Assembly (NCBI GenBank): GCA_033030425.1
Contig: JAUFSD010000002.1
Span: forward strand, 1,116,001-1,180,000
Source of the DNA: Verpa conica
Lineage: Eukaryota; Ascomycota; Pezizomycetes; Pezizales; Morchellaceae
DNA length: 64,000 nt
Direction of reading: 5' to 3'
Shown here piece by piece: positions 11,172 through 23,026 of the stretch; the stretch's first letter is position 1; every line of letters begins with the position of its first letter. A program made the translations under genes and the position numbers. Below the pieces are notes generated by a model. It saw only the letters and a program-made list of their open reading frames with translations, searched no databases and had not been told where the DNA came from.

Positions 11172-11993
11172 TCTGAGATATTACTGAGCTAAAGTTTGGG
11201 GTTATGAAGAGCTCTTTTTTGTGGGTTAAGATTAATATGGATCTTGAGGTCTTATGCTACGGGTATACTTCTATGACCAGGTAAGGTATGGATAGCTACT
11301 AGGACTAGAGGCGAGGTGCAGAAGCGGATGTTGGGGTACATATGCGGGGGGTGAGCCGTCCCTTTGGTGTATTCGTCCCGGTTTTTCGGGGACTCTAATG
11401 TTTAGCCTACGTAACGCGCGGTTGCCGGGGGAATAGAGTTGCGCGTTTACGAGTGCTCTCACGTGATTTGGATACTGAGGAGATGCTGCCAAGGAGAGGA
11501 AACAAAGTTATCGTGACGAGTGACTCCTTGTGAGGCCCAGGTTGAAACAAGAAAACACGGTATACTAGAGTTGCTTCCCTGCCTAGTTTGTCCCACCGGT
11601 AAGAGTTCCCTCAACCTGTCTCGTAAAATGGTCATTAAATGAAATAAACGTGGCTTCAACTAATATTTATTCCTTATGTAAGCCGTTTCCTCAGGACACT
11701 TCTCTAATGCCCTAGTTGGAATTCTCCGGCTTGGCAATGGTTTTGGCGCAACCTGGCCTTTTTGGTTCCTGAGCCTCAACATAAATCAGACCTCTTCTCT
11801 CTCCCTCCGCCTTTTAGGTTTTCCGGTATAAGTGCTTTCCCCGCACTGCTAAACCTTTGCCATTATTACATATCTACTTGAGCAGCTTTTATCTCCCCTC
11901 GGCCATTCACAATTCACCTCGTTTCAAGCTTTGTAGCTTGGTTTTTTCTACCTTAAATACTTCAAGTCCCTTTTGGGAGCTCTAGTGACCGTC
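11172..11993. promoter_or_regulatory. divergent intergenic region, RNR-inhibitor-like and LHS1
   Basis: This 822-base spacer separates two outward-facing starts. It contains a CACGTG E-box-like palindrome at about 11460-11465 and a long CT-rich tract at 11790-11815, common ahead of expressed fungal genes. Short open frames at 11271-11659 (minus) show no family features. Confidence 0.45.
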
Positions 11994-14967
11994 ATGCGTC
12001 CCGTAGGAGTGCCTGCAGCGGCCATTCCTGGCCTGCTGTTACTGTTTTTTACTACATGCGCTTCAGCCTCGACCGCAATTCTTGGTATGGACTTCGGCCA
12101 GGAGTATATCAAAGCTGCACTCGTCAAGCCAGGAATTCCTCTCGAGATCGTCCTCACCAAAGACACCAAGCGTAAAGAAGCTTCAGCAATTGGTTTCAAA
12201 CCCTCAAGCTCCCCTGTAAAGGAAGGAGAATTCGCCTATCCTGAGCGACTATACGGAGCCGATGCTGTGAATCTTGCAGCAAGGTTCCCTAATGACGTCT
12301 ATCCTAACTTAAAGCAACTACTTGGGCAACACATAATGGATGATGGTGTCATGACTTACTCTGCACGATACCCAGCGATTAACATCATCCCGAGCCCGTT
12401 CAGGTCCACCGTTGCTTTCAAGAGCACCTCTGCTCCCTCGGTCGACTATAGTGATGGTGGGTTTATGGTGGAAGAGCTTCTTGCTATGGAGTTCAAGAAT
12501 ATTGTCACGAATGCTGAAGCTCTGGCGGGCCCGGGCACAAAGATCAAGAATGTGGTTTTCACCGTTCCAGCCTTTTTCCGTGCGGAAGAGAAGCACGCTC
12601 TTGAGCTTGCAGCAAAGCTTGCGGGGTTGAAGGTTATGAGCTTCGTTTCAGATGGCTTGGCTGTCGGCATCAACTATGCGACTACCCGTACCTTCGATGA
12701 GAAGACCCCCGAGTACCACATTATCTATGATATGGGAGCCGGGTCGACAACTGCCACTGTTTTGAAATTCCAAGCCAAAAGCGTTAAAGATGTTGGAAGG
12801 TTCACAAAGATCGTTCAAGAAGTTTCTGTTCTGGGGGTTGGCTACGACAGGACTCTTGGTGGAGACCTATTCAACCAGAAAATCTTTGATGTTCTTCTTG
12901 ATGATTTTGTTGCAAGTCCTAAGGCAAAAAAGCTTCTTGAAAAGAATCCTGAGCTTAGGCAGGAGGTTAAAGTTAATGGTCGTGCCGCAGCTAAGCTCTG
13001 GAGGGAGGCTACCAGGGTACGGCAGATCCTCTCTGCCAACACCGAAACTATGGGCTCTGTCGAATCGCTGTTTAACGATATTGATTTTCGGTCTAGCAAA
13101 GTCCTCCGGTCTACTTTCGAGGAGATGCTTGCGGAGTACGAAGACCTTATCACCAAGCCTATTATGGATGCGATTGCCAACTCCGGAATCTCCCTAGATC
13201 AGGTCAGCACCCTGATTCTTCATGGAGGTGCAGTCAGGACTCCTTTCGTTGGGAAGAAGTTGGAAGAGATTATGGGAGGCCAGGACAAGATTTCTAGGAA
13301 TGTTAATCCCGATGAGGCTGCCGTTTTTGGGGCTACTTTCAAGGGTGCCGCGGATAGTGGTGGATTCAAGGTAAAGGAGATTAGGACTCACGATATTAGT
13401 ACTTATCCTGTGTCGATCAAGTACAAGAAGGATGGCGAGTCAGCAAAAGGTATGGTAGTGGCCCCATCACTCTAACATGGATTGTAATCTGATAAGTTAT
13501 CGTCAAACAGAAACATCCCAGCAGATTTTCCCTTACTTTTCAAAGATCGGACAGGAGAAAACTATTCCATTCCCAAAGCAAACCGACTTCGATTTCTCAG
13601 TCTTGTTCAACCTTCCTCCCCGTCCTCAAGACCCAAAGCAGAGATCTGGACAAGAGCTTCTCGATCTTGTGAAGGTCCAAAATCTCACTGCTTCTTTCCA
13701 GAAGTTGACCGATGATTTTGGGTGTGAGGCAAAGGATATTTTGACAAAGTTCACTATGGAAATCAAAGAGAGGGATGGCCTTCCCAAGGTTACAAAGGGT
13801 TGGGTCGAGTGTACCATCGAGACTGTTGAGGAGGCTCCGAAGAAGGAAGGTATGGTTGAAGGTGTCAAAGGATTCTTCGGAATTGGGAAAAAGAAGGAAG
13901 GTGAACAGGAGGTCTTAGAGGAGGCTGATAAGACTGATTCTAAGACGGCATCCTCTAAGACTACATCCTCCAAGAAGGGTTCTGCTTCTGCAGAGGCTTC
14001 TACTAAGGAAGATGACTCTACACCAAAGATTATTAAAAAGTTAGAGAAAATTCCGTTGAGTTATACTATCGAGAAGGAAGGCTTCCCCGAAGTTCCCGAA
14101 AACGACAAGGCAGGATTGATTTCAAAGTGAGTTATATCTCATTATTACACTAGAGACAGAAAGCTAACCTCTTGTAGGATTCAAGGTTTTGATAGATTCG
14201 ATAGGAATCGTCGTGATATCGAGGAAGCCCGCAATGAACTCGAGGCGTTCTCTTATCGTGGTCGTGATTATCTTGAGGATGTTCTTTTTGTCGGTGTTTC
14301 TACCACCGAGGAGCGCGAGAAGTTTGATACCCTCCTCTCACAAACCACTGATTGGCTATACGACGAGGGCTATACCGCCGATCTCGCTGCTATCAAACAG
14401 AAGTTATCTGACCTCAAAGCTCTCGAAATACCTATAAGCAACCGCAAAATCGAACAGCAGAAGCGACCAGAGGAGATTAAGGCTCTCGAGGATGTTATTG
14501 GTCAGACCGAAGAACTTATCAAGGTCTTCACCACTAGGCCCCCTACACCTGACTCCGAATTAGAAGATGGTGAGAAGGCACCTATAATGCCTGAGATTGA
14601 CACAAAGGCCCTGGAGAAGGCACAAGAAGAAACTAAGGTTTGGCTGGAGAAAGTAAAAGCCGAGCAAGAGGCCAAGCCAGACTATGAGGATCCTGTTTTT
14701 ACTGTCGAAGAGCTCCAGAAGAAGAAGAAGAATCTAAACAAGCTTGTTATGGACGTTCTACAACAGCAACAGATTATGGAAAGGATCAAGAAAGCTGAAG
14801 CAAAGGCTGCTGCTTCTTCATCTTCTTCAGCGTCGGCAGCGGCAGCTGCCTCAGCCTCAGCCTCAGCGTCTAGTGCGGCAGAGGCGGAGGCAACGCCTAA
14901 TGTACTTGAAGAGGTTGTTGAGGAGAAAGAAACCCAGGCGAGGAAGGACAAACATGATGAACTGTAG
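11994..14967 (+). CDS. LHS1: ER-lumenal Hsp70-like chaperone Lhs1 (GRP170/HYOU1 type)
   Basis: Lhs1 is the nucleotide exchange factor and co-chaperone for BiP/Kar2 in protein import into and folding within the ER. Exons are 11994-13449, 13511-14126 and 14178-14967, giving 953 residues, the usual size for the family. The signal peptide covers about residues 1-26. The ATPase domain shows phosphate loop 1 as ILGMDFGQEYIKAAL, phosphate loop 2 as IIYDMGAGSTTATVL and the adenosine motif as LILHGGAVRTPFVG, all in the Grp170 form rather than the canonical Hsp70 form. After the first intron come the substrate-binding-like beta region and an acidic Lys/Glu/Ser-rich insertion. A helical domain follows with FDRFDRNRRDIEEARNELEA. 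A Ser/Ala tract at about residues 880-930 is low complexity and may vary in length. The protein ends in HDEL, the ER retrieval signal. An in-frame TTG at 11973 was rejected as start. Confidence 0.96.
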
Positions 14968-15169
14968 ATGTAGATGATGTAAAACCAACGGGTTTCTTTT
15001 GTCAATGTTTCTTGTTTTTTTTAAAAAGAAGTGCTGTACTTTTATAATGCGGTACTTAGAATTATGTTCTGATTTGAGGGGATATCAAGTTATTTTTGCA
15101 TTGAATTCAGTAAGCTAGACTTGATTATCATTAAAGATGAATTATATTTATCGACTCCCTGATATAAAT
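14968..15169. other. LHS1 3' flank
   Basis: AT-rich downstream region with T-tracts at 15010-15030, probably the 3' UTR and polyadenylation area; nothing else seen. Confidence 0.4.
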
Positions 15170-15699
15170 ATTCTGAAGAGTAAACCTCTATAATGCCACT
15201 CGCTTGGCGCATATCTTTTTAAACTACCACCCCCTCATAATACCACACACCAGAGAGAAGTAACTGCCAGAGTTCGGTGCCAGTATGGATATTCACCAGA
15301 GGGGCCTAATATTTCTTTTAAAAATGACTCAGATAGCTGAGATAAACCTATGTAGGGGGGTAGTTTTCTCAATTTTTTGCCCCTAGTTTGAAAGGCAGAT
15401 TTGTTGCACTGGTTTAGGGGGGTTCCTGCGCCAAGAGACGCATTCAGCCGTACTATACAGAACGGTGTGGGTACTTATCAGCACAACGGCACTTTCATTA
15501 ACTGGGTGCTCCTAAAGCTACAAAAAGTATCATGAGATGTTAAAAAACCCTATCTAATTTAGATCTCATGAGAATATTCATTTTTTATTGGCCTTGGAAA
15601 TGGTATTTATATACTCTCAGTGTGGCAGTGTGGAAGCCGTAGCAGTCTAAAAAGATATGTGCCAAGCGAGTGGCATTATAGAGGTTTGCTCTATTCTGA
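15170..15699. mobile_element. hAT-like MITE with long terminal inverted repeats
   Basis: The left end at 15177 reads AGAGTAAACCTCTATAATGC and continues through ACTCGCTTGGCGCATATC. The right end, reverse-complemented from 15692, reads AGAGCAAACCTCTATAATGC and continues through ACTCGCTTGGCACATATC. Over about 44 bases there are only a few mismatches. The copy ATTCTGA flanks both sides (15170-15176 and 15693-15699), a 7-8 bp target duplication of hAT type. The interior of about 430 bp has no useful open frame, so the 516-bp element is non-autonomous. The superfamily is inferred from duplication length only. Confidence 0.8.
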
Positions 15700-16364
15700 A
15701 ACAGTGCATGTACGGGAGAGTGGGGTATTTTTGGTACGGCATTGATGCGGTATTCTGGAGAATGTTAGATTAAGTCTGCCGTGTTACAGAACTCTTTGAC
15801 GAACTCGGTAGCACTTCCAACTTAAAACTGTATTTCCCGCCGATGAGGTAGTGGAGATATCCCTCTTTCCGTCGTTGTAGTTCACTCATATGTCGCGAGT
15901 GCTGACATGTACCGAAACTTTTTCTAAGTAGTTTTTATACTGGCGGTAAGCCGACCCAGGTATCTAAAATACGCCGAGCGACTAATTTAAATGTGATAGA
16001 AGAGACTCTGTATGGTATCTTCAGGATATAAATAGTACCAAAGTCTCTTTTAATCATAAGCTAGGAAAATATCCTTGTATATTATGCTCTTAAGAATATC
16101 TGTGTTCTAGCCTTTAACTTTACTGAAAGAGAAGCCCAGAATGTAGTCGAAGAGAAATCTTGCACATGGACATCTAGAATTCAAACACTAAACAGAAGTG
16201 TGACGAAAAAAGATGATAGCTAAATGTAAAGACGAGATTACTTAATTTATTGACACTTGTGCGCTGATATGGGCGTATATCCGAGTCGCTAGTTCTGTAA
16301 GCAGGATTGTGGGCATGTCTTTTTGTTGACACGGCTCACTGATATTTTCTGCGAGTGATGTGCC
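15700..16364. other. intergenic, AT-rich
   Basis: No gene, RNA or clear repeat found between the MITE and the next predicted gene. Confidence 0.4.
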
Positions 16365-17787
16365 ATGATGGATTCTCTGTCACTGGCTACATCACCTTCG
16401 TTTCAACCATCTTTCCCAAGAATTTACCCAAATACATTTGATCGTCTCCACAATAAAAAAATGTCTGATAAATTATCAATAAAATCAGATAATGGACGGT
16501 TGATTCCTCCCCACACTCCATTTTACCCTCTCATATTCAGCAAGCTGATTCTTTTCCTGACACCCCGATGTGTAGTTCGAGCGAGGAAACTTATAGGAGA
16601 GCGGGGAAAAAATACTCTAGAACAGGTACAAGGAAGATTAATCAAGGTAAGGCGTTCGACTTAATTCAGTTTGTTAATAGGAGTTTTCAGGTTATAGGGT
16701 TCGTTCTGCTAATTATTTGTGGATGTTGACAAAAGGATACCATACGGTAAATCAGAAAGGTAATTTAAATATCTTTAGCTATTCAATCACTCTATTACTC
16801 ACCCCTAGCCCTTATCTCCTATTTTATCTCTACCGAGTTCTCTATTACTGTTTTAAGTTTGGGTACTAACTGTGTACAGAGGCTGTTGGGACACCTGTGA
16901 GGAGTACGAGTATATTATATGAACCCGAGGCTACTGTGGGCGGCATTCCCACAAATTCTTCAGTTCCTACATCACCCCCAATCCAGATTGATTCAGGTTC
17001 TGAAGATGAAATTGCTGGCGTTACTATGATTGGTGGTATTGGGAGTCTCGTAGTGGATGGTAGAGGAACGCTGGAGGACGAAACTGAGGAATATGCTCGT
17101 GAGGAGAGATTTCGTGGGTTTGAGGCTGATAAAGCTCGCTTAGAAAACATCGCCAAGTCTTCTATATCAGCCTCAATCCAAGTTGACTCCGACTCTGGGG
17201 ATGCCCATGTACCCAAATCTACCTCTGGTAGAGTTAAACACAGTTATGAAGAAGAATGGAGAAGCCGAGTCAATGATGGTAGAAATGGTAACAGATCGGT
17301 GAGAGAGAAGAATACCCAATTATCTAGAGTTAGTATACTCGAAGCCCTTCCCGGTCCACAGGATGGGGCTGCAATGAAGCAGCTTTTGGAAAGGATCTAT
17401 GTTCAGAAATTGATTCAAGAAGAAAAGCACAAGGCTAATCAACTTCAAATTGAACTCCAAGATGATACGAAGAGAGTCAAGTCTAGTGTATTGGTTGAGG
17501 CTCACCGAATATACCCTGAAGGGCCTGAAGCGCATGAGGGAAGTGAACTTGTAGAGGATAAGCAAGGCTCTAAGGTAAGTCAGGTTTAAAGAGTTGATGA
17601 CTGCTCTACATACTAAAATGGATCTACATAGCAACAGCCAAGTATTATCACTGGATATTCATGGGTCTGTGTAGCCTGCTGTAAAAGAGTGCCTCTTGTG
17701 AACAAGAAGTCTCATATAAACAGTATTCTCCACAAAAACAAGGTAAAACTTAGACGTCTTAACATCAGGAAGGATTTTTCGTCATAA
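16365..17787 (+). CDS. Orphan protein with a C-terminal C2H2-type zinc finger
   Basis: I do not recognise a named family. The best-supported exons are 16882-17574 and 17632-17787, which join in phase (231 and 51 codons plus stop). A first exon at 16365-16644, ending at a GTAAGG donor, can join in phase but is weakly supported. The middle exon is rich in Ser, Asp and Glu and ends with a Lys/Glu/Gln-rich, coiled-coil-like stretch (LLERIYVQKLIQEEKHK). The last exon holds WVCVACCKRVPLV followed by KKSHINSILHKNK. The spacing is Cys-x2-Cys-x11-His-x5-His with a Trp just before the first Cys, close to U1/matrin-like C2H2 fingers. The branch sequence ATACTAAAA before the last exon is good. It sits beside a MITE in an AT-rich flank, so a lineage-restricted gene is plausible. 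Confidence 0.5.
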
Positions 17788-18220
17788 GTTTCCTTGGTAC
17801 AGTGGATCTGTGCGGGAGGACGTTAGGTTTGTGCATTATGATAACAGTAGGCTCATGAAATCAGAGTTATTAGGTTTTTACCAGGTGATTACTTTACTCA
17901 TAGCTGGTATGTGTTTGTGTACTGGGTCAGTAGTCGTGGCGTTGGTAAGTTCTGACTGTAATCATTTGGTTTGTACTTAACCCTGTATCCATAGCCAAGC
18001 TCATAAGGTATCTGGCATAGAAGCGTTGGAATTGGCCTGAATAAGAGAAGGAAATTATTAATTACCTGATTTATGTAGTGATAGTGTCTCCTATAATACA
18101 GCTTCATACCAGCTTCTAATTTAGGCATTGATACTGTATTACTAGGTGTTAAATTTCGGTTGAGGTTTTTGGTTTGAGGTTGAATGAATGAATATCAGAT
18201 TTTTCAGATATACATGTGCC
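17788..18220. other. convergent intergenic region
   Basis: A 433-base spacer between the zinc-finger gene and the 3' end of the cysteinyl-tRNA synthetase gene. No feature recognised. Confidence 0.45.
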
Positions 18221-20811
18221 CTAATTCCCCTGCGTCTTGAGCCACGCCTCATGCATCTTCTTCTGCCTCTCCCACCCCTTCCTCAGAGCCTTCCCTCTAC
18301 TCTTTGTCACCTCCACCCCTTCCTTATCCTTCACGGGGATCCCATCCTGATCCCACTCGCTCCACTCCTCGGTTTTATATATCTCCAAATGACTCACTCT
18401 AGCGGCCTCCCCCTTTCTCCTCTCATCCTCCTCCCTCTTCAACCTCGCCTCCTCTTTCTTCTTCTCTTTTTCCGCCGCCCTCTTCTCCTTTTCCTCCCGT
18501 GCCGCAATGAGCTCTTCTGCAGGCACAAATTTGATTAACGCTGGCTTCCCATTTGCGAATTCACGATCATCTAACGATACGCCGAGCGCAGCAAGGTCGT
18601 AGTCGCGGAGTTTATCAGATAGGAGAAGGAGATCCTTTGACGTTTTATCGTCTGGATTTGCAATTGCAAGCTGGCGCACAGAGTCACGGAATGCTGATAG
18701 GGCGCGGAGGTACGGCATGATAGTGTCGTCTGCTGCTGTGGTGGTAGTGGCGTCTGACCAGCCGATTTTGTCTTCACCGTTGGGAGTTGAGAGGGGATCG
18801 AGGCCAAATATGTTGACGATCCGAGTGATCCATCTTGCGATCTCTTTGACGGATGCGAGGGAGGAGGTGGCGGCCATGTATTTGTTAGTTTCGGTGATGA
18901 GGTCTGTGAGTACTTTCATGGCTTCTGGGGTGTTGAAATTGTCGCAGAAGGCGGTGTGGAGTGATGCTCGGGCTTTATCGAGTCTGTTTGATGTTAGGCG
19001 GCGTGTTCTATGAAGGGGATGGAGGGAGCTCACTCTTTGTGGATTCCATGTTCTAACTCTCCGAATACTTGCGGAATCTTCTCTCCTTTGCTCTCTCGTG
19101 CTTCTTCCTCTGCCACAAGTGCTTTGACGTTGGAAAAGAACTTTGTAACTGTAGTCTCCCACTTACTCGCCTCCGCAAGTACCCCCTCGCGGACTTCAAT
19201 CCCCTCTTTCCATCCGCCCATCAAGAAGACTACTCTAAGTCCCCGAGCAGTCCATCCTCCTCTCCCAAGGGCATCACGGATTGACACAAAGTTCTTTAAA
19301 GACTTTGACATCTTTGACCCATGAATATTTAGATGGCCCATATGTAAAAAGTAATTGATCCACTGATGTCGTCCATCTACAGTCTCATGTCCCTCGCAGC
19401 ATCTCCCTCAGTCAGCACCGAGTGATCATCCATGTACGGGAAAGAAGTCGCCAAAGCTTACCCATCCCAATACGCCTCACTTTGAGCAATCTCATTATCA
19501 TGATGTGGAAACGCCAAATCCACACCTCCAGAATGGATATCCACCTGTCCTCCCAGCACCTCACTACACATAACCGAGCACTCAATATGCCAACCAGGCC
19601 TCCCCTTCCCCCAAGGACTCTCCCAACTAGGCTCTCCCGCCTTACTAGCCTTCCACAATGCAAAATCCTGAGGACTCTTCTTCTTCTCTGGTAGGTGTAC
19701 GTCACGTAGTGTATTTGGTAGTGTGCTCGCCTTATCACTCGTTAGAGCGCCCTCACCATCCGCAATCAACGCCTCGTCACCCCTGTTCCACGGCTGTAGT
19801 TTCGCATAGTGGTGACCTGCAGCTTCGTAGGCTGAGATATCGAAATAGACGCTTCCGTCTGCGGTGGGGTATGCGAATCCTTTGCTAACGAGTTTCTCGA
19901 CGAAGGAGACATTCTCGGGGATGAATTCACTGACTCTGGTGACAGTTGTCGGGGGGAGGACGTTGAGGGTGCCCATGTCTTGATTGAAGTGGCGCTCCCA
20001 GTATGTTGATAGCTTCCCGAAGACGTCTTGCTCGTAATTGCGGTTTTTGTGTAGGCTGTCGAGATATGGGAGGAGGATGGAGGTCGTGGCGGCGTAGAAG
20101 CTTGGGGTGTCTGGGGAAGGTGAGACGAGGGCCCGGGAAGAGACTAGGAGTGTCGTAAGGTGCATCTTGAGCTTTGTGGTAGCTTCGTCGAGGGTTACTT
20201 CTTCGTCTGGTTCAGAGGGATTGGTCTTTTTAGCCTCCTCTTTGGCTATGATGGATGTGAGCTGGGGGTGAGTCTTTGAGACCCATTCTGAGAAGGTGCC
20301 GGGGGTGACCGAGGGAGTGGGAGTGTTGGCAATCTTGTTGAAGTAGGCATTCCATGCAGAGGTGACGGTTGAAGTGACATTATCGGTGATGGCTGGGTTT
20401 GCAGAGATGAACTCGTCGAGGAGATGTTTCTGCCTCGCACGCAGGATAATCTAGAGCTGTTAGTATCCGTTATACATACACAGTATATATGTATGCATAT
20501 ATCAAACTCACCTTGTCATCCACGTCTGTAACATTCTGTACAAACTTGACGTCAAATCCAAAATAGTCTCTCATGATTCGTCGTAGTACATCTGTCGTGA
20601 CGTAGTTCCGAGCGTGACCCAGATGACCTGCGTCATAGACTGTCGGACCGCAGCAGTACCATGTCACTGTTTTACCGGCAGGATCAATGGGAATGAAGGG
20701 CTCCTTCTTGCGTGTGAGGGAGTTGTAGATCCTGAGGGGGGGGAGAGAGATGCCTGGGCGGGTAGTGGGGGAGGTCCATGGAGGCTGCTCACGGCGGGAA
20801 GTCGAGGCCAT
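18221..20811 (-). CDS. Cysteinyl-tRNA synthetase
   Basis: A class I synthetase that charges tRNA-Cys with cysteine. Exons (minus) are 20811-20512, 20450-19462, 19402-19034 and 18983-18221, giving 806 residues from [11 protein letters not shown]. The zinc and HIGH region reads [41 protein letters not shown] and [20 protein letters not shown] follow, and the KMSKS loop is [11 protein letters not shown]. The second intron acceptor at 19403 gives the in-frame join before [13 protein letters not shown]; other nearby AG sites break frame. The C-terminal tail is Lys/Glu/Arg-rich ([18 protein letters not shown]), as in eukaryotic cytosolic enzymes. An in-frame upstream ATG at 20955 would add 48 residues with seven Arg and no acidic residue, possibly a mitochondrial presequence, giving 854 residues. 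The gene diverges from the DENND11-like gene. Confidence 0.95.
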
Positions 20812-21278
20812 TCTACGGGGGGGCAGACGAGCGAGGGGGGGAGTATTCAAGAGAGAGAGAAGCCGGAGGGGGGGAGTATAAAGAGAGGGGAGAGGGGGGG
20901 TATAGAGGCGGAGGGGGAGGGGGACACACAGGCGGAGGGGCAGGCGGAGGGGCATTTGCGGGGGAGACTTGCACCACCACAGGAATAGAGTGAGATAGTT
21001 AGCCCTGCAGAAAAAGCAAAACAATCAATCAATATAATTAATAAACTCCCCGTCCCCTTCCCTGTCCCATCAAATCTCTAAATAGCTATATATCTCTTCC
21101 TAGATTTTGAGGAATGAGTTATTTACTCTCTCTAGTCACACAGAATCCCCCCCCCCGGTCTGCGTGACAGAGTGACAGCCATGTCCCCCGACTCTCTCCG
21201 TTCTTTGACATCTCCTGTCCGACACAACACCAGAACTCCCTCGAAAAGATATTCTCACCTCCCCTCAGAACTCCCGCA
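20812..21278. promoter_or_regulatory. divergent intergenic region, cysteinyl-tRNA synthetase and DENND11-like gene
   Basis: It contains G-rich imperfect repeats (GGAGGGG, GCGGAGGGG units) at 20815-20960 that may encode the alternative N-terminus of the synthetase. An oligo-C run lies near 21148-21158. No defined operator seen. Confidence 0.45.
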
Positions 21279-23026
21279 ATGAGAGTCGATTCTCAAGGAC
21301 TTCATGTTGACCTTACGGCTACAAGCTCCCTTCCGCGTGAGCTACCTCCGATCGCTGCGCTGTTTGTCATCTGCTTCGACATTAAAGCTGGGTACGTCCT
21401 CCCCCCCATGGTGCTGTAATTACCCACAACACATCTAACATAGCTCTAGATATACAATAACATGGAAAAAAACCTCTCCTAATGGTAACCCCCCTATGCG
21501 CAACCTCTTTCCGCTCATAGCTAACACCTATAGTCTCCCTGGATGGCGTGGAATTTAAGTCCCTTCCTTCGGGCCTCCACAATCTCGAGTCCGACTTGGT
21601 CTACTTTGTCCAACAGCCATATGCCGGTGTCAGCGCCTTCATCCGAGTTCCAGCCCCAGAGGCTGACCGTAACGCGCTGATGCTATCTATTGGCATCCTC
21701 GTCCCCCTCTCCTACGGCCGTCTCGGGAGGTCCTGGAAACACGCGGCGAACCTTCAAGCCCTTGCAAAAGCATATGCCGTAGACACGAGCAACCACGCAG
21801 CACTCGAGGAATACTACGATACGAACCAGATTATCGACACCGACGCAGGGGCAGAGGTAGATTCACCCGTAGAGAGTCCAAGCTCTCTACGGTACAGAGG
21901 GTACAAGCCCGTTTTCGACAGACTCGGCCACACAAGAACACGGAGCATAAGTGATACGACGACCTTAGTACCAAACGGGCAGTCCCTAAGCCCCTTCCAT
22001 CCAGCGCTGAGTCTCCGAGAATATGTCGACATGTTCGGCCCCCTCATCTTCCCTCTATACCGCGCTGCCCTGAACCGCCAACGAATCCTCCTCATCACTA
22101 GTGCGCCAGTCGAGCTAGCCTGTAATTTCGGTAATCTCCTGTCTCCTGTCCCCTGTCCCCGTGCCCTAGCCTCAACTAACCAATAAACAGTCTATGATAT
22201 CTCTATCCTCTCCAACATCCCCCTCTCTGTCAGTACCCTCCTCCCTACCCCTCCCTCACGTCTACGCCCCCTCTTCTCCATCGGCGTCCCAGACATCCCC
22301 TTCCTCGACACCGAAGCGAAACTCCACAACGACCCTACCAGCTCCTCGGGCTCTTGGGTAGCCTGCACCACTGATGGCGTCCTATACGTCAAATCCTCCC
22401 TATACGACCTAGTCGTCACCCTCCCACCTCCACACAACATCAATGCCTCTAAACGCGCCTGGCCGAAGCTAGAATCCCCAGCTGGGGTGCCAGTACTAGC
22501 AACGCAACGGGACCTAGCGCGCTACCGTGCACTACGAAGAGGGATGCAGCGCCACATTCAGGAAGAGGAGGCTGAGCAACGGAGGGAGGAGGAGGTCTGT
22601 GAGAAGTTGTCGTGGAGAGAGATTGCTTATACTTCATTTATATGGTGGGCTTCTGCGGGTGAGAAGCGCCGAGATACATCCGAGAGACCAGACGCATGCG
22701 AAGGGGAGGAGGGGGAGGATGATACTGTGCCATTGATTTCCCCGGAGTCCGGGAGGGAGGGGGGAACGGGCTGCTTGGAGACGGATATTGTGGCGTATTT
22801 TCATAGGTTGACGGATAGGTTGGTGGGAGTTATGGCGGATATTGTTGAGGAGGGAGAGGAGGATGAGGATGAGGTGTTTTTTAGTCTGGAGGATGTGGAG
22901 AGATTGGGCTTGGATAGGTATAGTGAGAGGGATGTGGCGTTTGTGAAGGCGGTCTGTAAGAGGTATTTTGGGAGGGAGGCAAGTGTGGAGGTGGGGGGGT
23001 GGGGGTGTTGGAATGGCTTGTGTTAG
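21279..23026 (+). CDS. DENND11/LCHN-like DENN-family protein (Anr2-like)
   Basis: DENN-family proteins act as regulators or exchange factors of Rab GTPases; the function of the fungal LCHN/Anr2 branch is poorly known. Exons are 21279-21391, 21450-21484, 21534-22130 and 22191-23026, giving 526 residues. The second exon is only 35 nt, and its placement restores FDIKAGYTITWKK leading into LDGVEFKSLPSGLHNLESD, the characteristic start of the DENN-like longin region. It continues with DLVYFVQQPYAGVSAFIRV and SIGILVPLSYGRLGRSWKHA. Then come MFGPLIFPLYRAAL, RILLITSAPVELACNF and VYDISILSNIP. The C-terminal half has WVACTTDGVLYVKSSLYDLV and an acidic, low-complexity tail. Confidence is good for family and moderate for cellular role. 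Confidence 0.8.

Noticed and set aside
14682..15005. Minus-strand Ser/Ala-rich frame opposite the LHS1 3' end
   Set aside because: Mirror of the low-complexity Ser/Ala and Lys/Glu tracts of LHS1.
18188..18538. Plus-strand Leu/Pro-rich frame
   Set aside because: Antisense of the charged C-terminal tail of cysteinyl-tRNA synthetase.
20614..20993. Plus-strand Gly/Glu-rich frames
   Set aside because: Produced by the G-rich repeats opposite the synthetase N-terminus.
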